From JAGVPT01 sp035500675 (lineage in GTDB: Bacteria; Bacteroidota; Ignavibacteria; UBA10030; UBA8401), in contig DATJXA010000006.1 of NCBI GenBank assembly GCA_035500675.1, positions 1 to 17,609 of the forward strand: a stretch of DNA of 17,609 bases, read 5' to 3'. The notes below the pieces were generated by a model. That model did no database searches and was not told the DNA's origin. It saw nothing but the letters and a program-made list of their open reading frames with translations. A program made the position numbers and the translations under genes. How positions within the stretch are numbered: the first letter of the stretch is position 1; each line of letters begins with the position of its first letter. Shown here piece after piece: positions 1-7,751 of the stretch.

Positions 1-23
1 ATTGGGGGTGAACGATTTTAATA

Positions 24-52
24 AATATATTCATTTCGGGGTCGGGATGCAA
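24..52 (-). promoter_or_regulatory. candidate promoter for a gene to the left of the window
   Basis: On the minus strand TTGCAT (47-52) and TATATT (24-29) are separated by 17 bases. The second box matches five of six positions of the -10 consensus; the first keeps only TTG of the -35 box. TTG followed by a TA-rich box is also broadly compatible with Bacteroidota promoters. No gene that it would drive starts inside the window. The paired palindromes at 60-93 lie directly upstream, which is a usual place for an operator. This is motif matching only, so confidence is modest. Confidence 0.35.
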
Positions 53-59
53 TCGTAAG

Positions 60-93
60 ATCTGAACCGTTCACTTAAATGAACGGTTCAGAT
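60..93. promoter_or_regulatory. perfect 14-bp inverted repeat made of two 11-bp palindromes (operator-like)
   Basis: Bases 60-73 and 80-93 are exact reverse complements around a 6-base loop. Each arm also contains its own palindrome, TGAAC-N-GTTCA, at 63-73 and 80-90, so the element is two near-identical sites with centres 17 bp apart. Two self-palindromic sites fit a dimeric repressor such as a TetR-type protein better than a simple terminator. There is also no T-run after the hairpin on the minus strand, where the cytochrome gene ends 13 bases upstream. The hairpin could still protect or attenuate that transcript. Which regulator binds is unknown. Confidence 0.55.
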
Positions 94-106
94 TGCGGTT
101 TCCGAT

Positions 107-661
107 TCAATGGGCATCCCATTGTTGATTGGAAACCGGAGGAGTTGTGGGAAGCGTGATGGAGATGAATCCGTATCCCGCGGACCGGTGACAGGCATTG
201 CACGTTTCCAAAGTTTGGTTGTATGCGGAGGAAAAAAGCTGATGGTCCTTCGCTGCTACGGCATTCTTCAGCAATAAAATCTGCGTTTCCTGAACGCTTT
301 GAATAACGCTTGCCGTATTCACGTTATTTTTAAAAACATGAAGAGCTTTTGCCCCGTCCATAGTTTCATCCAATTCGTGGACCTCATATGCGGCAAGATC
401 CCAGTTCACCGCGGCAAATGCAAACCATAATTTCGCGATGTGCAATTGAAACGTCGTCATATAATCACCGAGATCCGGAGCTTGCTGCTTCAACGAATCG
501 ACGTCGAGGCGAAGAATTCTCACGGAATCCTGAAGTGAATGAATCATCGCTTGTGCTTCAGAGCTTCGTGGATGGCTTTGCGCAAGCGACAAGCGCACGG
601 ACACGAACAATCCGATCAACAGTATTGCCGAAACGCGTAACACCGTTCTTTTGTTTTTCAT
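107..661 (-). CDS. small periplasmic monoheme c-type cytochrome, cytochrome c'-like layout
   Basis: This 184-residue protein starts with a basic N-terminus and a hydrophobic stretch (residues about 7-27, ending L-A-Q), which reads as a Sec signal peptide. The middle is helical (about 35-150), and a single heme-attachment motif C-N-A-C-H lies at 154-158 near the C-terminus. Helices first and CXXCH late resembles cytochrome c'/c556-like four-helix proteins, but I cannot assign a named family. It probably binds one covalent heme in the periplasm; its redox partner is unknown. The ATG at 661 lies 9 bases after the chromate transporter stop. Its ribosome-binding site (AGAGGG, about 667-672) overlaps that stop codon, so the two genes are very likely translated together. 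Confidence 0.85.
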   Translation of the reverse strand: MKNKRTVLRVSAILLIGLFVSVRLSLAQSHPRSSEAQAMIHSLQDSVRILRLDVDSLKQQAPDLGDYMTTFQLHIAKLWFAFAAVNWDLAAYEVHELDETMDGAKALHVFKNNVNTASVIQSVQETQILLLKNAVAAKDHQLFSSAYNQTLETCNACHRSAGYGFISITLPTTPPVSNQQWDAH

Positions 662-670
662 GAATACCCT

Positions 671-1867
671 CTACGAGATTAATCCAAATAACGAGAACAC
701 CCATCCGAGGACCGCTGCTCCTCCAACAATCCAACCCGCATGAAGATTCCATCGGACGATCGCGATCGCGGATGCGATAAAGATCAACCATGTCGCCGGC
801 CCGGACAGCGTCGACCTCCCCAGCACGACACACACGGCGAGCATCAGCCCAAGCGATGCTGCATTGACTCCGTCGAGAAACCCGGCGCTCAAAGCGGACT
901 TGCGCATTTTTGGGATAAATTGCCCGATGATGAGGACAAACACGAACGAAGGGAAGAAAATGCAGGCCGTCGAGATCATCGCTCCGGGCACCCCAAGAAT
1001 TACATAGCCGATAAAAGTTGACGTTGAAAGGACCGGGCCGGGAGTAAACTGACCGACTGCGATCGCGTCGAGAAGCTGTGATTGGGAAAGCCAATGATGG
1101 GTATCGACCAACCCTCCCTGTAGAAATGCGACTAGGACATACCCGCTTCCGTATAAAATCGATCCGATTTTGAGAAAGAAAAGACCGAGCGACGTGATCG
1201 TTGGGATATCCGAAACTGTCGCAGCATCTCGAATTCCAATTGCCGTGATTCCCACGGGGAGAAAAATTGACAAAAGCATCGGCAATGGAACAGACGTCCA
1301 TTTACTTCGCGACCCCCAGAGTAGCCCGATACAGCCCGCTCCGATCAAAAGAGTAATTTCGCCGACACGAAACAGGTTCAGAATGAATACCGCAATGCCG
1401 ATGACGAGTGAAAATTTTTTTACGACGATGGGTTTGCCGAGTCTATAGACTGCAGCAAGGATCACTGCGATGATTCCCGACCGGATCCCCCACATGAATC
1501 GTCCGACTTCCGGAAGAGAACCGTAGACCACGTAGAAGTGAGCTATTAAAAGAGAAATCGCGACGGCAGGGAGCAAAAACGAGACCCCGGCAACGATCAA
1601 CCCCTTCCATCCCCCTTTGACATACCCGACATGTATCGCCATCTCGGTCGAATTAGGCCCCGGAATGATGTTCGTCGCTCCGAGCAGGTCGAGGAAATGT
1701 TCATGCGTAAGCCATTGCCTCCGTTTCACGACGTCCTCTTCCATCATCGCGATGTGGGCGGCGGGCCCGCCGAATGAGGTCACACCCAAGCGAAAAAAAA
1801 GAGAAGCCAGTTCGCGCAAAACACGAGCCGGCTTCTCATCTTTTTGATCCGTTATTTCATGGTCCAT
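671..1867 (-). CDS. chrA: chromate transporter, ChrA/CHR family, two-domain form
   Basis: This 398-residue, highly hydrophobic inner-membrane protein has about ten or more membrane segments. It contains both halves of a long-chain CHR protein. The N-terminal half has F-F-R-L-G-V-T-S-F-G-G-P (25-35) and P-G-P-N-S-T-E (69-75). The C-terminal half repeats the pattern with G-S-G-Y-V-L-V-A-F-L (240-249) and T-P-G-P-V-L (275-280). Length and duplicated motifs match family members that expel chromate, although many homologues transport unknown anions and the substrate is not proven here. The ATG at 1867 has only a weak purine-rich site upstream. It follows the small membrane protein gene by 51 bases and leads directly into the cytochrome gene, suggesting a three-gene unit. 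Confidence 0.92.
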   Translation of the reverse strand: MDHEITDQKDEKPARVLRELASLFFRLGVTSFGGPAAHIAMMEEDVVKRRQWLTHEHFLDLLGATNIIPGPNSTEMAIHVGYVKGGWKGLIVAGVSFLLPAVAISLLIAHFYVVYGSLPEVGRFMWGIRSGIIAVILAAVYRLGKPIVVKKFSLVIGIAVFILNLFRVGEITLLIGAGCIGLLWGSRSKWTSVPLPMLLSIFLPVGITAIGIRDAATVSDIPTITSLGLFFLKIGSILYGSGYVLVAFLQGGLVDTHHWLSQSQLLDAIAVGQFTPGPVLSTSTFIGYVILGVPGAMISTACIFFPSFVFVLIIGQFIPKMRKSALSAGFLDGVNAASLGLMLAVCVVLGRSTLSGPATWLIFIASAIAIVRWNLHAGWIVGGAAVLGWVFSLFGLIS

Positions 1868-1918
1868 AGCTCTTATCCATCAACGTGAGACGGCGAACGT
1901 ACAACTTGAATCAGCCGT

Positions 1919-2272
1919 TCACATAAAGGTCTCTTCTTTTTCCAAACGCATCCAATGGAGCAATCGGTGAACGAGAGGAGCTATGATGATACCGGCGACG
2001 ACAAGGAACAGCATTCCTGAGAAGAGGGCGTAAAACGAAGCGAACATCTTTCCGGCATTTGTATGGATCTCATTCACCGGTCCCATGCCGCCAAGGATCA
2101 TCGAAGCGTTTAACAATGAATCGATGAGAGACAGACTTTCAGTCAAATGATAGCCCGCAATGCCAATTCCGAGCGAGACCGAGACTAGCGCCACTGCGAG
2201 CGCAACGTGTGTGACCATCCTTCGAATAAAGCGACGCCTGGAGAGAAGAGGTTTGGAAGTGTGTTCGTACAT
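1919..2272 (-). CDS. small two-TM membrane protein with channel-like layout, function unknown
   Basis: This protein has 117 residues: a basic N-terminus, a membrane helix (about 21-45), a short loop-like region containing I-L-G-G-M-G-P-V (60-67), and a second helix (about 76-101), followed by a cytoplasmic tail rich in H, R and E. The helix / re-entrant-like loop / helix plan resembles two-TM ion-channel subunits. The potassium filter T-V-G-Y-G is absent, so I do not call it a channel. I recall similar proteins annotated as hypothetical in other bacteria, but cannot confirm it here. The ATG at 2272 lies two bases from the heptamer array and has no Shine-Dalgarno sequence. It is probably co-transcribed with chrA. 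Confidence 0.75.
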   Translation of the reverse strand: MYEHTSKPLLSRRRFIRRMVTHVALAVALVSVSLGIGIAGYHLTESLSLIDSLLNASMILGGMGPVNEIHTNAGKMFASFYALFSGMLFLVVAGIIIAPLVHRLLHWMRLEKEETFM

Positions 2273-2274
2273 AG

Positions 2275-2400
2275 GGTTCGTGGTTTGTGGTTCGTCGTTT
2301 TTAGTTCGTGGTTCTTAGTTCTTAGTTCGTTGTTCGTGGTTCATGGTACTTAGTGTTTGGTCTTTGGTTACGTGTTAGCTGTTAATTGTTCATTGTTAGC
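2275..2400. repeat. array of 18 degenerate 7-bp repeats, consensus NGTTCNT
   Basis: From 2275 to 2400 the sequence divides into 18 consecutive 7-base units with no insertion or deletion. Examples are GGTTCGT, GGTTTGT, AGTTCTT, AGTTCGT, TGTTCGT and TGTTAGC. Position 2 is G and position 3 is T in every unit. On the minus strand the units read like ACGAACC or AAGAACT. Units near the peptidase end (2366-2400) have diverged more than those near 2275. The array starts 8 bases after the peptidase stop and ends two bases before the next ATG, so it forms the 5' leader of the small membrane gene. Seven-base steps shift frame and minus-strand stops are present, so it is not coding. Confidence 0.9.
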
Positions 2401-2408
2401 TGAAATAT

Positions 2409-5400
2409 TTACCTCATCTTCACCAGCTTCTGCGTTGCGGCTGTTTGTTGGCCGCCGCCATTGATGATCACCCGGTAAAAATATACTCCGTTTGCAATTT
2501 CGTTGCCATCTCGGTCCCTCCCGTCCCAATACAGGTTATCCGCCTGCGTTGTGTATCCGTTCGCGCCGATATGAACTTTCGCGGAGATATCAAGATCTTG
2601 GATCAGCCTTCCTGCCACCGTATAAATTTTGATATGCGCGCTTTGCGGATCGTCGTTGCCGGTCAATGTGAACGTAAATGTTGTCCCGCGAGCGAAAGGA
2701 TTCGGAATGTTGTAGAGATTCGAGAGTTCAAGTTTGCTGGTGACTTCCATAACGAGGAGCGTAGTGTCAGAAGAATTTCCGGCGGCATCTTTCGCAAAAT
2801 ACCGCAGAACGTGCTCGCCCTCGTTTAACTCCGGCGTCCAACGGACTTCCGCAATGGCGGGCGGAGTCCCGGTCGAGAATTGGATCTCGTCGTTTCCGTT
2901 GTAAAACACCTGTCTACTGTCCAGCTCGATATAAATGTCCGAAGTGTCGGACTGCGAAATCGGCGTTCCGTTGACATCCTTGACCTGGAAAATGACTGAA
3001 GGCTTCGCGCGCACATAATCCCCGTCGGCAATGTGGGCGTTATCGAACGTCACGTCGAGTGTCGGACGGATGGTATCGGCAAGCACCGTATACGGAACGG
3101 TAACTGCGTTGTTTGATTTATACAATTCGGTTATGGAATTGCTCGGATCGACCTCGAAGATAAAGGAATGTGTTCCACGTTTCCCCTGGCTGTTATATTC
3201 GGTCGTGATACTTGCTGAATCACCGGGGTTGAGGACCGGTATCACCGCATTCTTGAGCGTTCGAGGAGTTCCGCTGTCGTCCGAAAGGATAGACACCGTG
3301 ATGCTATCGGCCATCGAAGAGCCAACATTAAACACGCCGACGCCTGTATTGATCTCCTCTCCTTCCTGCATCGTCGACTTCTGGAGCTGCACCGTGTTTT
3401 GCGATATCACTAACTCCGGGGGCGACTGCGCTCTGATGCTCCAGCTTTTGACCGCGGGAGATAACAACGATGTGTTAGCACTTAAATTGAAGACTAACCG
3501 CGCGCTGGGATACTGAGCGGCTGAAAATCTTTGCAAATCTACACTGGACGAATCGTAAGAGGCAAAAAGTGTATCGGCATTTCCCGCTCTTGTGATCCCA
3601 ACCAGAGATGTCGTTAGCTTGGTTCCGGCAGGAACATTTTTCTCTATGCTCAGTTGCTTCCATGCGACCACCGGCCCGATGTTCGACGTGACGATGCTGC
3701 CAAAAGATTCGGGGTGGACAAGAGTTGTTTCCACAATTGCTTTCCCGCCTTGACTCCGCTTGAACGCCTCGAGTGCGCTTCCCAAGGGAGCGCCTTTCGT
3801 GCCGAAGATTGCCCATGAATCTCTGTATCCAACCGAATCGATATACTTGCTGCCTATTGTATGATACGCGGTAATATCCTGAGCAGTAAGATTCGTTGCG
3901 CCATCGTCGATGATTACCGCCGCAACAAAAAACCCATTCGGCACTGAGTTAAGCATCGATGCAAGTGAATCGGCGTTTTGGGGATTGCCGTAGAGGTCAA
4001 ACCCTCCTTCGTTCACAACCGTATCGGCAACAGGGTCGAGAACGACGACAAAATGGCCTCTGCCGAAAGAGCTTGGGAGTTCGTCGACCCCGTTTAACTC
4101 GATGACCCCGAATTTGCCGTCCAAAAAGCCAGATGAAATCAAACTGATCAACGTAGAAGTGCTTTGAATTGTCGCGCCGGCTCCCTGAGAAAATGCAACG
4201 TGCGAAAAAGTATTTTTTTGCCATTCCACCGAATCGAGTTGTCCAAGAACATTTCCCGTGTCCAGGCCAGCATAGAATGTTCCGGTCGTCCAATTGCCCG
4301 AACTCCCTTGAACCATCGCGCGCCAATAATATCGCGCGGGACGGCGTAGCGATCCGACATTGAACGAAGCGGAGACAATGCCGAGCGGCGCCGTAAAGTT
4401 TACAGCCGTCGAATAATCCGCAAGGGTGTCGATTTGCAGCGAGACGACCTTGGAAGGGTCATAGCGTTCCGATTCCGGCGTGAGAAGCGTAAGCTGTTTT
4501 GCCGCCGATACTGACATCGGGGGCGGGCTGACAATTTCAAAATCAGTCGCTTGGACCACAAAAGTTTTAGATACGGAATTGTCGCTTTTCGACAGCTCCG
4601 AGATTTTGTTCTCCGGATCGATGGCGACAAGAACATTGTGTTCGCCCGGCTCGCGTTTCGCGTCAAGATATACGGTGAGAGTGTCATTCACTAACGGCAT
4701 CGGCCTGCGGAACGACCATGACTGTGCAACGTTTGATTGAAAAGTGTGCTGCACATTGATGTCAACGCTGTCGCCAGTTACGGATCCGTAATTGGCATAG
4801 ACGATCTTTATCGCGGCGCTGTCCTGGTCGTCGGAAAGGGTCCCCGCCGGCGTATAAATGAGATCCTGCTGAATCGTGAGATTCGGAAGGAACGGAATTC
4901 GCAGGTCGACTGTCGGGTCGCCGATCATTGTATTGTTGTACAACATGATGCCGTTTTCGGTGGTGAGGCCTTCCTGCGAGATTTTGCGGAGTTTCGAGAT
5001 CAAATGCGTTTCACCCACGCGCACGATCGAATCTTTCAACATCGCCGAGTAGAATTGCTGCGGAAGCGAGGTCGCTATCCCCTCGAAACCCAACGATGAA
5101 TTACCGACGTATACGATCGCGCTCGCCGACGAGCCGACCACAAACTCTTCACTGAACGATGTAATCTGCGGCTCGGCAAACTTTCCCGTCGAACAGCCGA
5201 AATCTGTGATAAGAGCATACCGCCCGCGTGAGTTTTTCAATTGAAGCGGATCGCCGATGCTGTTATCCCACGTTTGCGTTCCGCTGTGCCCGATATACGA
5301 GATAAAAACGCCGCCGGCAGAGATCGCATCGTTCACTTGCTGCGGTGTGTAGGGGCCGAAATTTGACGAGGGGTTGACGGTTTTATAGAAATGAGTGGCG

Positions 5401-7751
5401 ATGCCTCCGACCGGCGCGGGCGCCGCAATCGTTGAAATGATCTGGTCGTGTACGGACTTTAGGAGGTCGATCTCCCCGGGAATTGTCGGATCTCCGCCGG
5501 AAAAAAAGAGAAACCGCTTATTCCAATCGTCATATTGTGTCGCCTGGTACGAATTGTACGTCGAAAGATATTGCGTCAATTCTCCTACGTTGTTGACAGG
5601 GATTCGTCCCACATACATTTGCGGAAGACCTGTCCCGGCATCGACAAGCGCATACGCAACGTCGCTCACAGGATATCCGAATGACGGAACGTAATCGATC
5701 GCCGAGAAATTGCCGTAATAGAATTTATAGTCATACGAGGCGTCGCCGAGGAGCACAAGGTAGGATGGAACCGGTGAATTCCATTGAAACGTCGATCGGA
5801 CGAACCCTTGAATCGCTTCTGCGGTCGGGTAGCCGAAACCGAATTCATCGTAGATGTCATCGACGTTGAAAAGCCGTGCGGTCAGATGTTTCGATGACGC
5901 CACCGACTGGACATATTGCGTTGCTTCGGGATAAAACTTTGAATGGGTGATTGCAATATAATCCGTTTGACTTTTGTCGAGCCTGAGGCCGGTAAAATTC
6001 TTAATGGTCTTAAAAATGGGAGCGTAGACCTTTGATTGCGGAAGAAGAATATACTCCTCTTGCGGGCCGATCGTATCGCAAAATGTAACGGTAAAAGGTG
6101 CGGACGCAGAAATAGAATAGTTCACAATTCTCTCTGCGTTCGGTTTCACTCTGTAAAGAACTATGTCCGACGACTGGAGGCCGGTAAGCTGAGCATTGCG
6201 AAGTTTGCGATCCGGCAGTGTGCGGAAATCAAAACAGAGAGTATCCGTGACGGCCTTGAGCTGCCGCGGATATTCAACTTCAAACCAATCATAAATGACA
6301 TTGTTCGGGTCCGACAAGGTCGGATAAGAAAACAGCGAAATGGAATTTTGGCCGGCAGCAAGGGAAGCGGCAGGGCTCTTCCCCGACAACACCGCTTGAT
6401 CGCCGCGGTTGAGGACCACCGTGCTCAAATCTCCGCTGCCGTTCAAACGGATCGCAATTTTGTGTGCGGCCGTTGTCACGCTGGCACCCCAGCTCGCAAA
6501 TTTTGCATATACGACGACGCTGTCGCTAGTGGCGGCAATGTCCGATGCGTTAAAATTAACTGTGGCCGTCCCGGACCCGTTCAAAAAATCCCAAGGCCAA
6601 ATGTCATGCGGATTCCATCGATAGTCTTGTTGAGAATAGATATCCGTGTTCGACAATTGCAAACCCGGGTACGGTCCTTGAGACTCAAGATGAATGAATG
6701 CGGTATAAGTAGTGAGCGTGTCCGATGTCGACACAGTCAGAGGGTTTGATGCGGCACGAATTCCGTTTGTCGTCCCCCAAGTCAACCAGAGGAATGTCGT
6801 ATCCGTGTATCTGTTGAGATATTCATTATACTCTTCGGAAAGATTTTTCGTTATGATGCGTTGCTTTCCGGTGTAGTTCCGCAAAGCTGGAAATTCAATA
6901 TAATCGCTGGCATCAAAAGATCCGTCGCTCTCGCCGGAAACGTAAACCGGAATTTCTTTTCCTCGGTCGAATACTTGAAAAGTGCGTGGATCGACGCCGC
7001 TAATGGCTGGATACAGAGCTTGAAGCTGACTTCTCGTTATTCGATAAATCCCGTCGTTAGGAATCGCCAGTTTTACGTACTTGGAAGTCGTGTTAAACCA
7101 CCCCCCCGTCGTGTCGTTGATCTGTGGCATCTGGTAAGATTGAGCGTCGTCGTAATTGACGATAAGGTCGCGAAGAACGCGATCAAAATAGGGGTCTCGC
7201 TCCTTCGCATGCGGAAGGTTAACAGCGATGTTCGAAGTCGACGACGTAAGTCTTACATCGATGCTCTGTGCAAAAAAAGCGTTCCCCTGTGACGAAGGAG
7301 CATAAAAGGGGGTTACCTCGATCCTTGCGATATAATAGCCGCGGAACCATCCATAGCTCGTCACCGCAGCTTTTGGGGCTGACGGCAGATCATTGAGGGG
7401 AACTGGTTCAAAAGCTTCTGTAGCAGTGGATGAATCGGACGTCTTCTTCCCCGGGAGAGGTCTAAAAAGCTCTCCATAAGAGTTGCGCGCAGCGTTAAAG
7501 CTTGAGACATTACATGCAATCCGTTGGGATGGCGAGAGAGCGTAGTAAAAAACTCTTCGCGAAAAAACCACCGGCGTTGAGCCCGATTGAAGCGGTTGCA
7601 TGTGAAGCTTCAACAGAACATCACCGGAGGCTTCAGAGACGGTTTGCAGCGTCCCCCAAGAATAATTCCGTACATCCTTTTTCTGAGATGGAAATGCAAG
7701 TAACGGGAACAAAGCGATCGAAAAAAAAATGCCTCGGAGTGCGCGTTTCAC
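2409..7751 (-). CDS. secreted C25 (gingipain/PorU-like) cysteine peptidase with ILEI domain and T9SS sorting domain
   Basis: This 1780-residue protein has a signal peptide (about 1-22). A PorU/C25 N-terminal region (about 25-560) includes Y-V-K-L-A-I-P-N-D-G-I-Y-R-I near 225-238. The C25 catalytic domain (about 595-950) has candidate catalytic His822 in Y-I-G-H-S-G and Cys853 in D-F-G-C-S-T-G. CARDB-like domains follow at about 957-1068 and 1447-1557, with an FN3-like segment (about 1075-1163), an ILEI/FAM3-type domain (about 1214-1340), a further beta-sandwich (about 1345-1440), an Ig-like domain (about 1562-1670) and a FlgD-type T9SS tail (about 1674-1780). PorU is the surface sortase that cleaves T9SS cargo and attaches it to A-LPS. 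This protein may be PorU or a large exported C25 protease; it is longer than PorU of about 1150 residues. The start is GTG at 7751, overlapping the WecG-type stop by four bases, with AGAAGG at 7762-7767. Confidence 0.9.
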   Translation of the reverse strand: MKRALRGIFFSIALFPLLAFPSQKKDVRNYSWGTLQTVSEASGDVLLKLHMQPLQSGSTPVVFSRRVFYYALSPSQRIACNVSSFNAARNSYGELFRPLPGKKTSDSSTATEAFEPVPLNDLPSAPKAAVTSYGWFRGYYIARIEVTPFYAPSSQGNAFFAQSIDVRLTSSTSNIAVNLPHAKERDPYFDRVLRDLIVNYDDAQSYQMPQINDTTGGWFNTTSKYVKLAIPNDGIYRITRSQLQALYPAISGVDPRTFQVFDRGKEIPVYVSGESDGSFDASDYIEFPALRNYTGKQRIITKNLSEEYNEYLNRYTDTTFLWLTWGTTNGIRAASNPLTVSTSDTLTTYTAFIHLESQGPYPGLQLSNTDIYSQQDYRWNPHDIWPWDFLNGSGTATVNFNASDIAATSDSVVVYAKFASWGASVTTAAHKIAIRLNGSGDLSTVVLNRGDQAVLSGKSPAASLAAGQNSISLFSYPTLSDPNNVIYDWFEVEYPRQLKAVTDTLCFDFRTLPDRKLRNAQLTGLQSSDIVLYRVKPNAERIVNYSISASAPFTVTFCDTIGPQEEYILLPQSKVYAPIFKTIKNFTGLRLDKSQTDYIAITHSKFYPEATQYVQSVASSKHLTARLFNVDDIYDEFGFGYPTAEAIQGFVRSTFQWNSPVPSYLVLLGDASYDYKFYYGNFSAIDYVPSFGYPVSDVAYALVDAGTGLPQMYVGRIPVNNVGELTQYLSTYNSYQATQYDDWNKRFLFFSGGDPTIPGEIDLLKSVHDQIISTIAAPAPVGGIATHFYKTVNPSSNFGPYTPQQVNDAISAGGVFISYIGHSGTQTWDNSIGDPLQLKNSRGRYALITDFGCSTGKFAEPQITSFSEEFVVGSSASAIVYVGNSSLGFEGIATSLPQQFYSAMLKDSIVRVGETHLISKLRKISQEGLTTENGIMLYNNTMIGDPTVDLRIPFLPNLTIQQDLIYTPAGTLSDDQDSAAIKIVYANYGSVTGDSVDINVQHTFQSNVAQSWSFRRPMPLVNDTLTVYLDAKREPGEHNVLVAIDPENKISELSKSDNSVSKTFVVQATDFEIVSPPPMSVSAAKQLTLLTPESERYDPSKVVSLQIDTLADYSTAVNFTAPLGIVSASFNVGSLRRPARYYWRAMVQGSSGNWTTGTFYAGLDTGNVLGQLDSVEWQKNTFSHVAFSQGAGATIQSTSTLISLISSGFLDGKFGVIELNGVDELPSSFGRGHFVVVLDPVADTVVNEGGFDLYGNPQNADSLASMLNSVPNGFFVAAVIIDDGATNLTAQDITAYHTIGSKYIDSVGYRDSWAIFGTKGAPLGSALEAFKRSQGGKAIVETTLVHPESFGSIVTSNIGPVVAWKQLSIEKNVPAGTKLTTSLVGITRAGNADTLFASYDSSSVDLQRFSAAQYPSARLVFNLSANTSLLSPAVKSWSIRAQSPPELVISQNTVQLQKSTMQEGEEINTGVGVFNVGSSMADSITVSILSDDSGTPRTLKNAVIPVLNPGDSASITTEYNSQGKRGTHSFIFEVDPSNSITELYKSNNAVTVPYTVLADTIRPTLDVTFDNAHIADGDYVRAKPSVIFQVKDVNGTPISQSDTSDIYIELDSRQVFYNGNDEIQFSTGTPPAIAEVRWTPELNEGEHVLRYFAKDAAGNSSDTTLLVMEVTSKLELSNLYNIPNPFARGTTFTFTLTGNDDPQSAHIKIYTVAGRLIQDLDISAKVHIGANGYTTQADNLYWDGRDRDGNEIANGVYFYRVIINGGGQQTAATQKLVKMR

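Noticed and set aside
558..1301. A 247-codon open frame on the minus strand
   Set aside because: It lies inside the chromate transporter and the start of the cytochrome in another frame. Its product is rich in Arg, Ser and Cys with no recognisable motif, whereas the ChrA frame has clear family motifs.
2275..2400. The heptamer array considered as a CRISPR array
   Set aside because: Units are 7 bases, contiguous and degenerate, with no spacers and no cas genes nearby.
6036..6749. A 237-codon open frame on the plus strand
   Set aside because: It is antisense to the C25 peptidase, is very rich in Arg and has no domain signature; it is a shadow of codon use in the real gene.
2409..7751. Calling the peptidase simply PorU
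   Set aside because: It has the PorU/C25 core and T9SS tail, but its length (1780 residues) and added CARDB and ILEI domains, and the absence of porV beside it, leave a secreted C25 cargo protease equally possible; the gene symbol is left blank.
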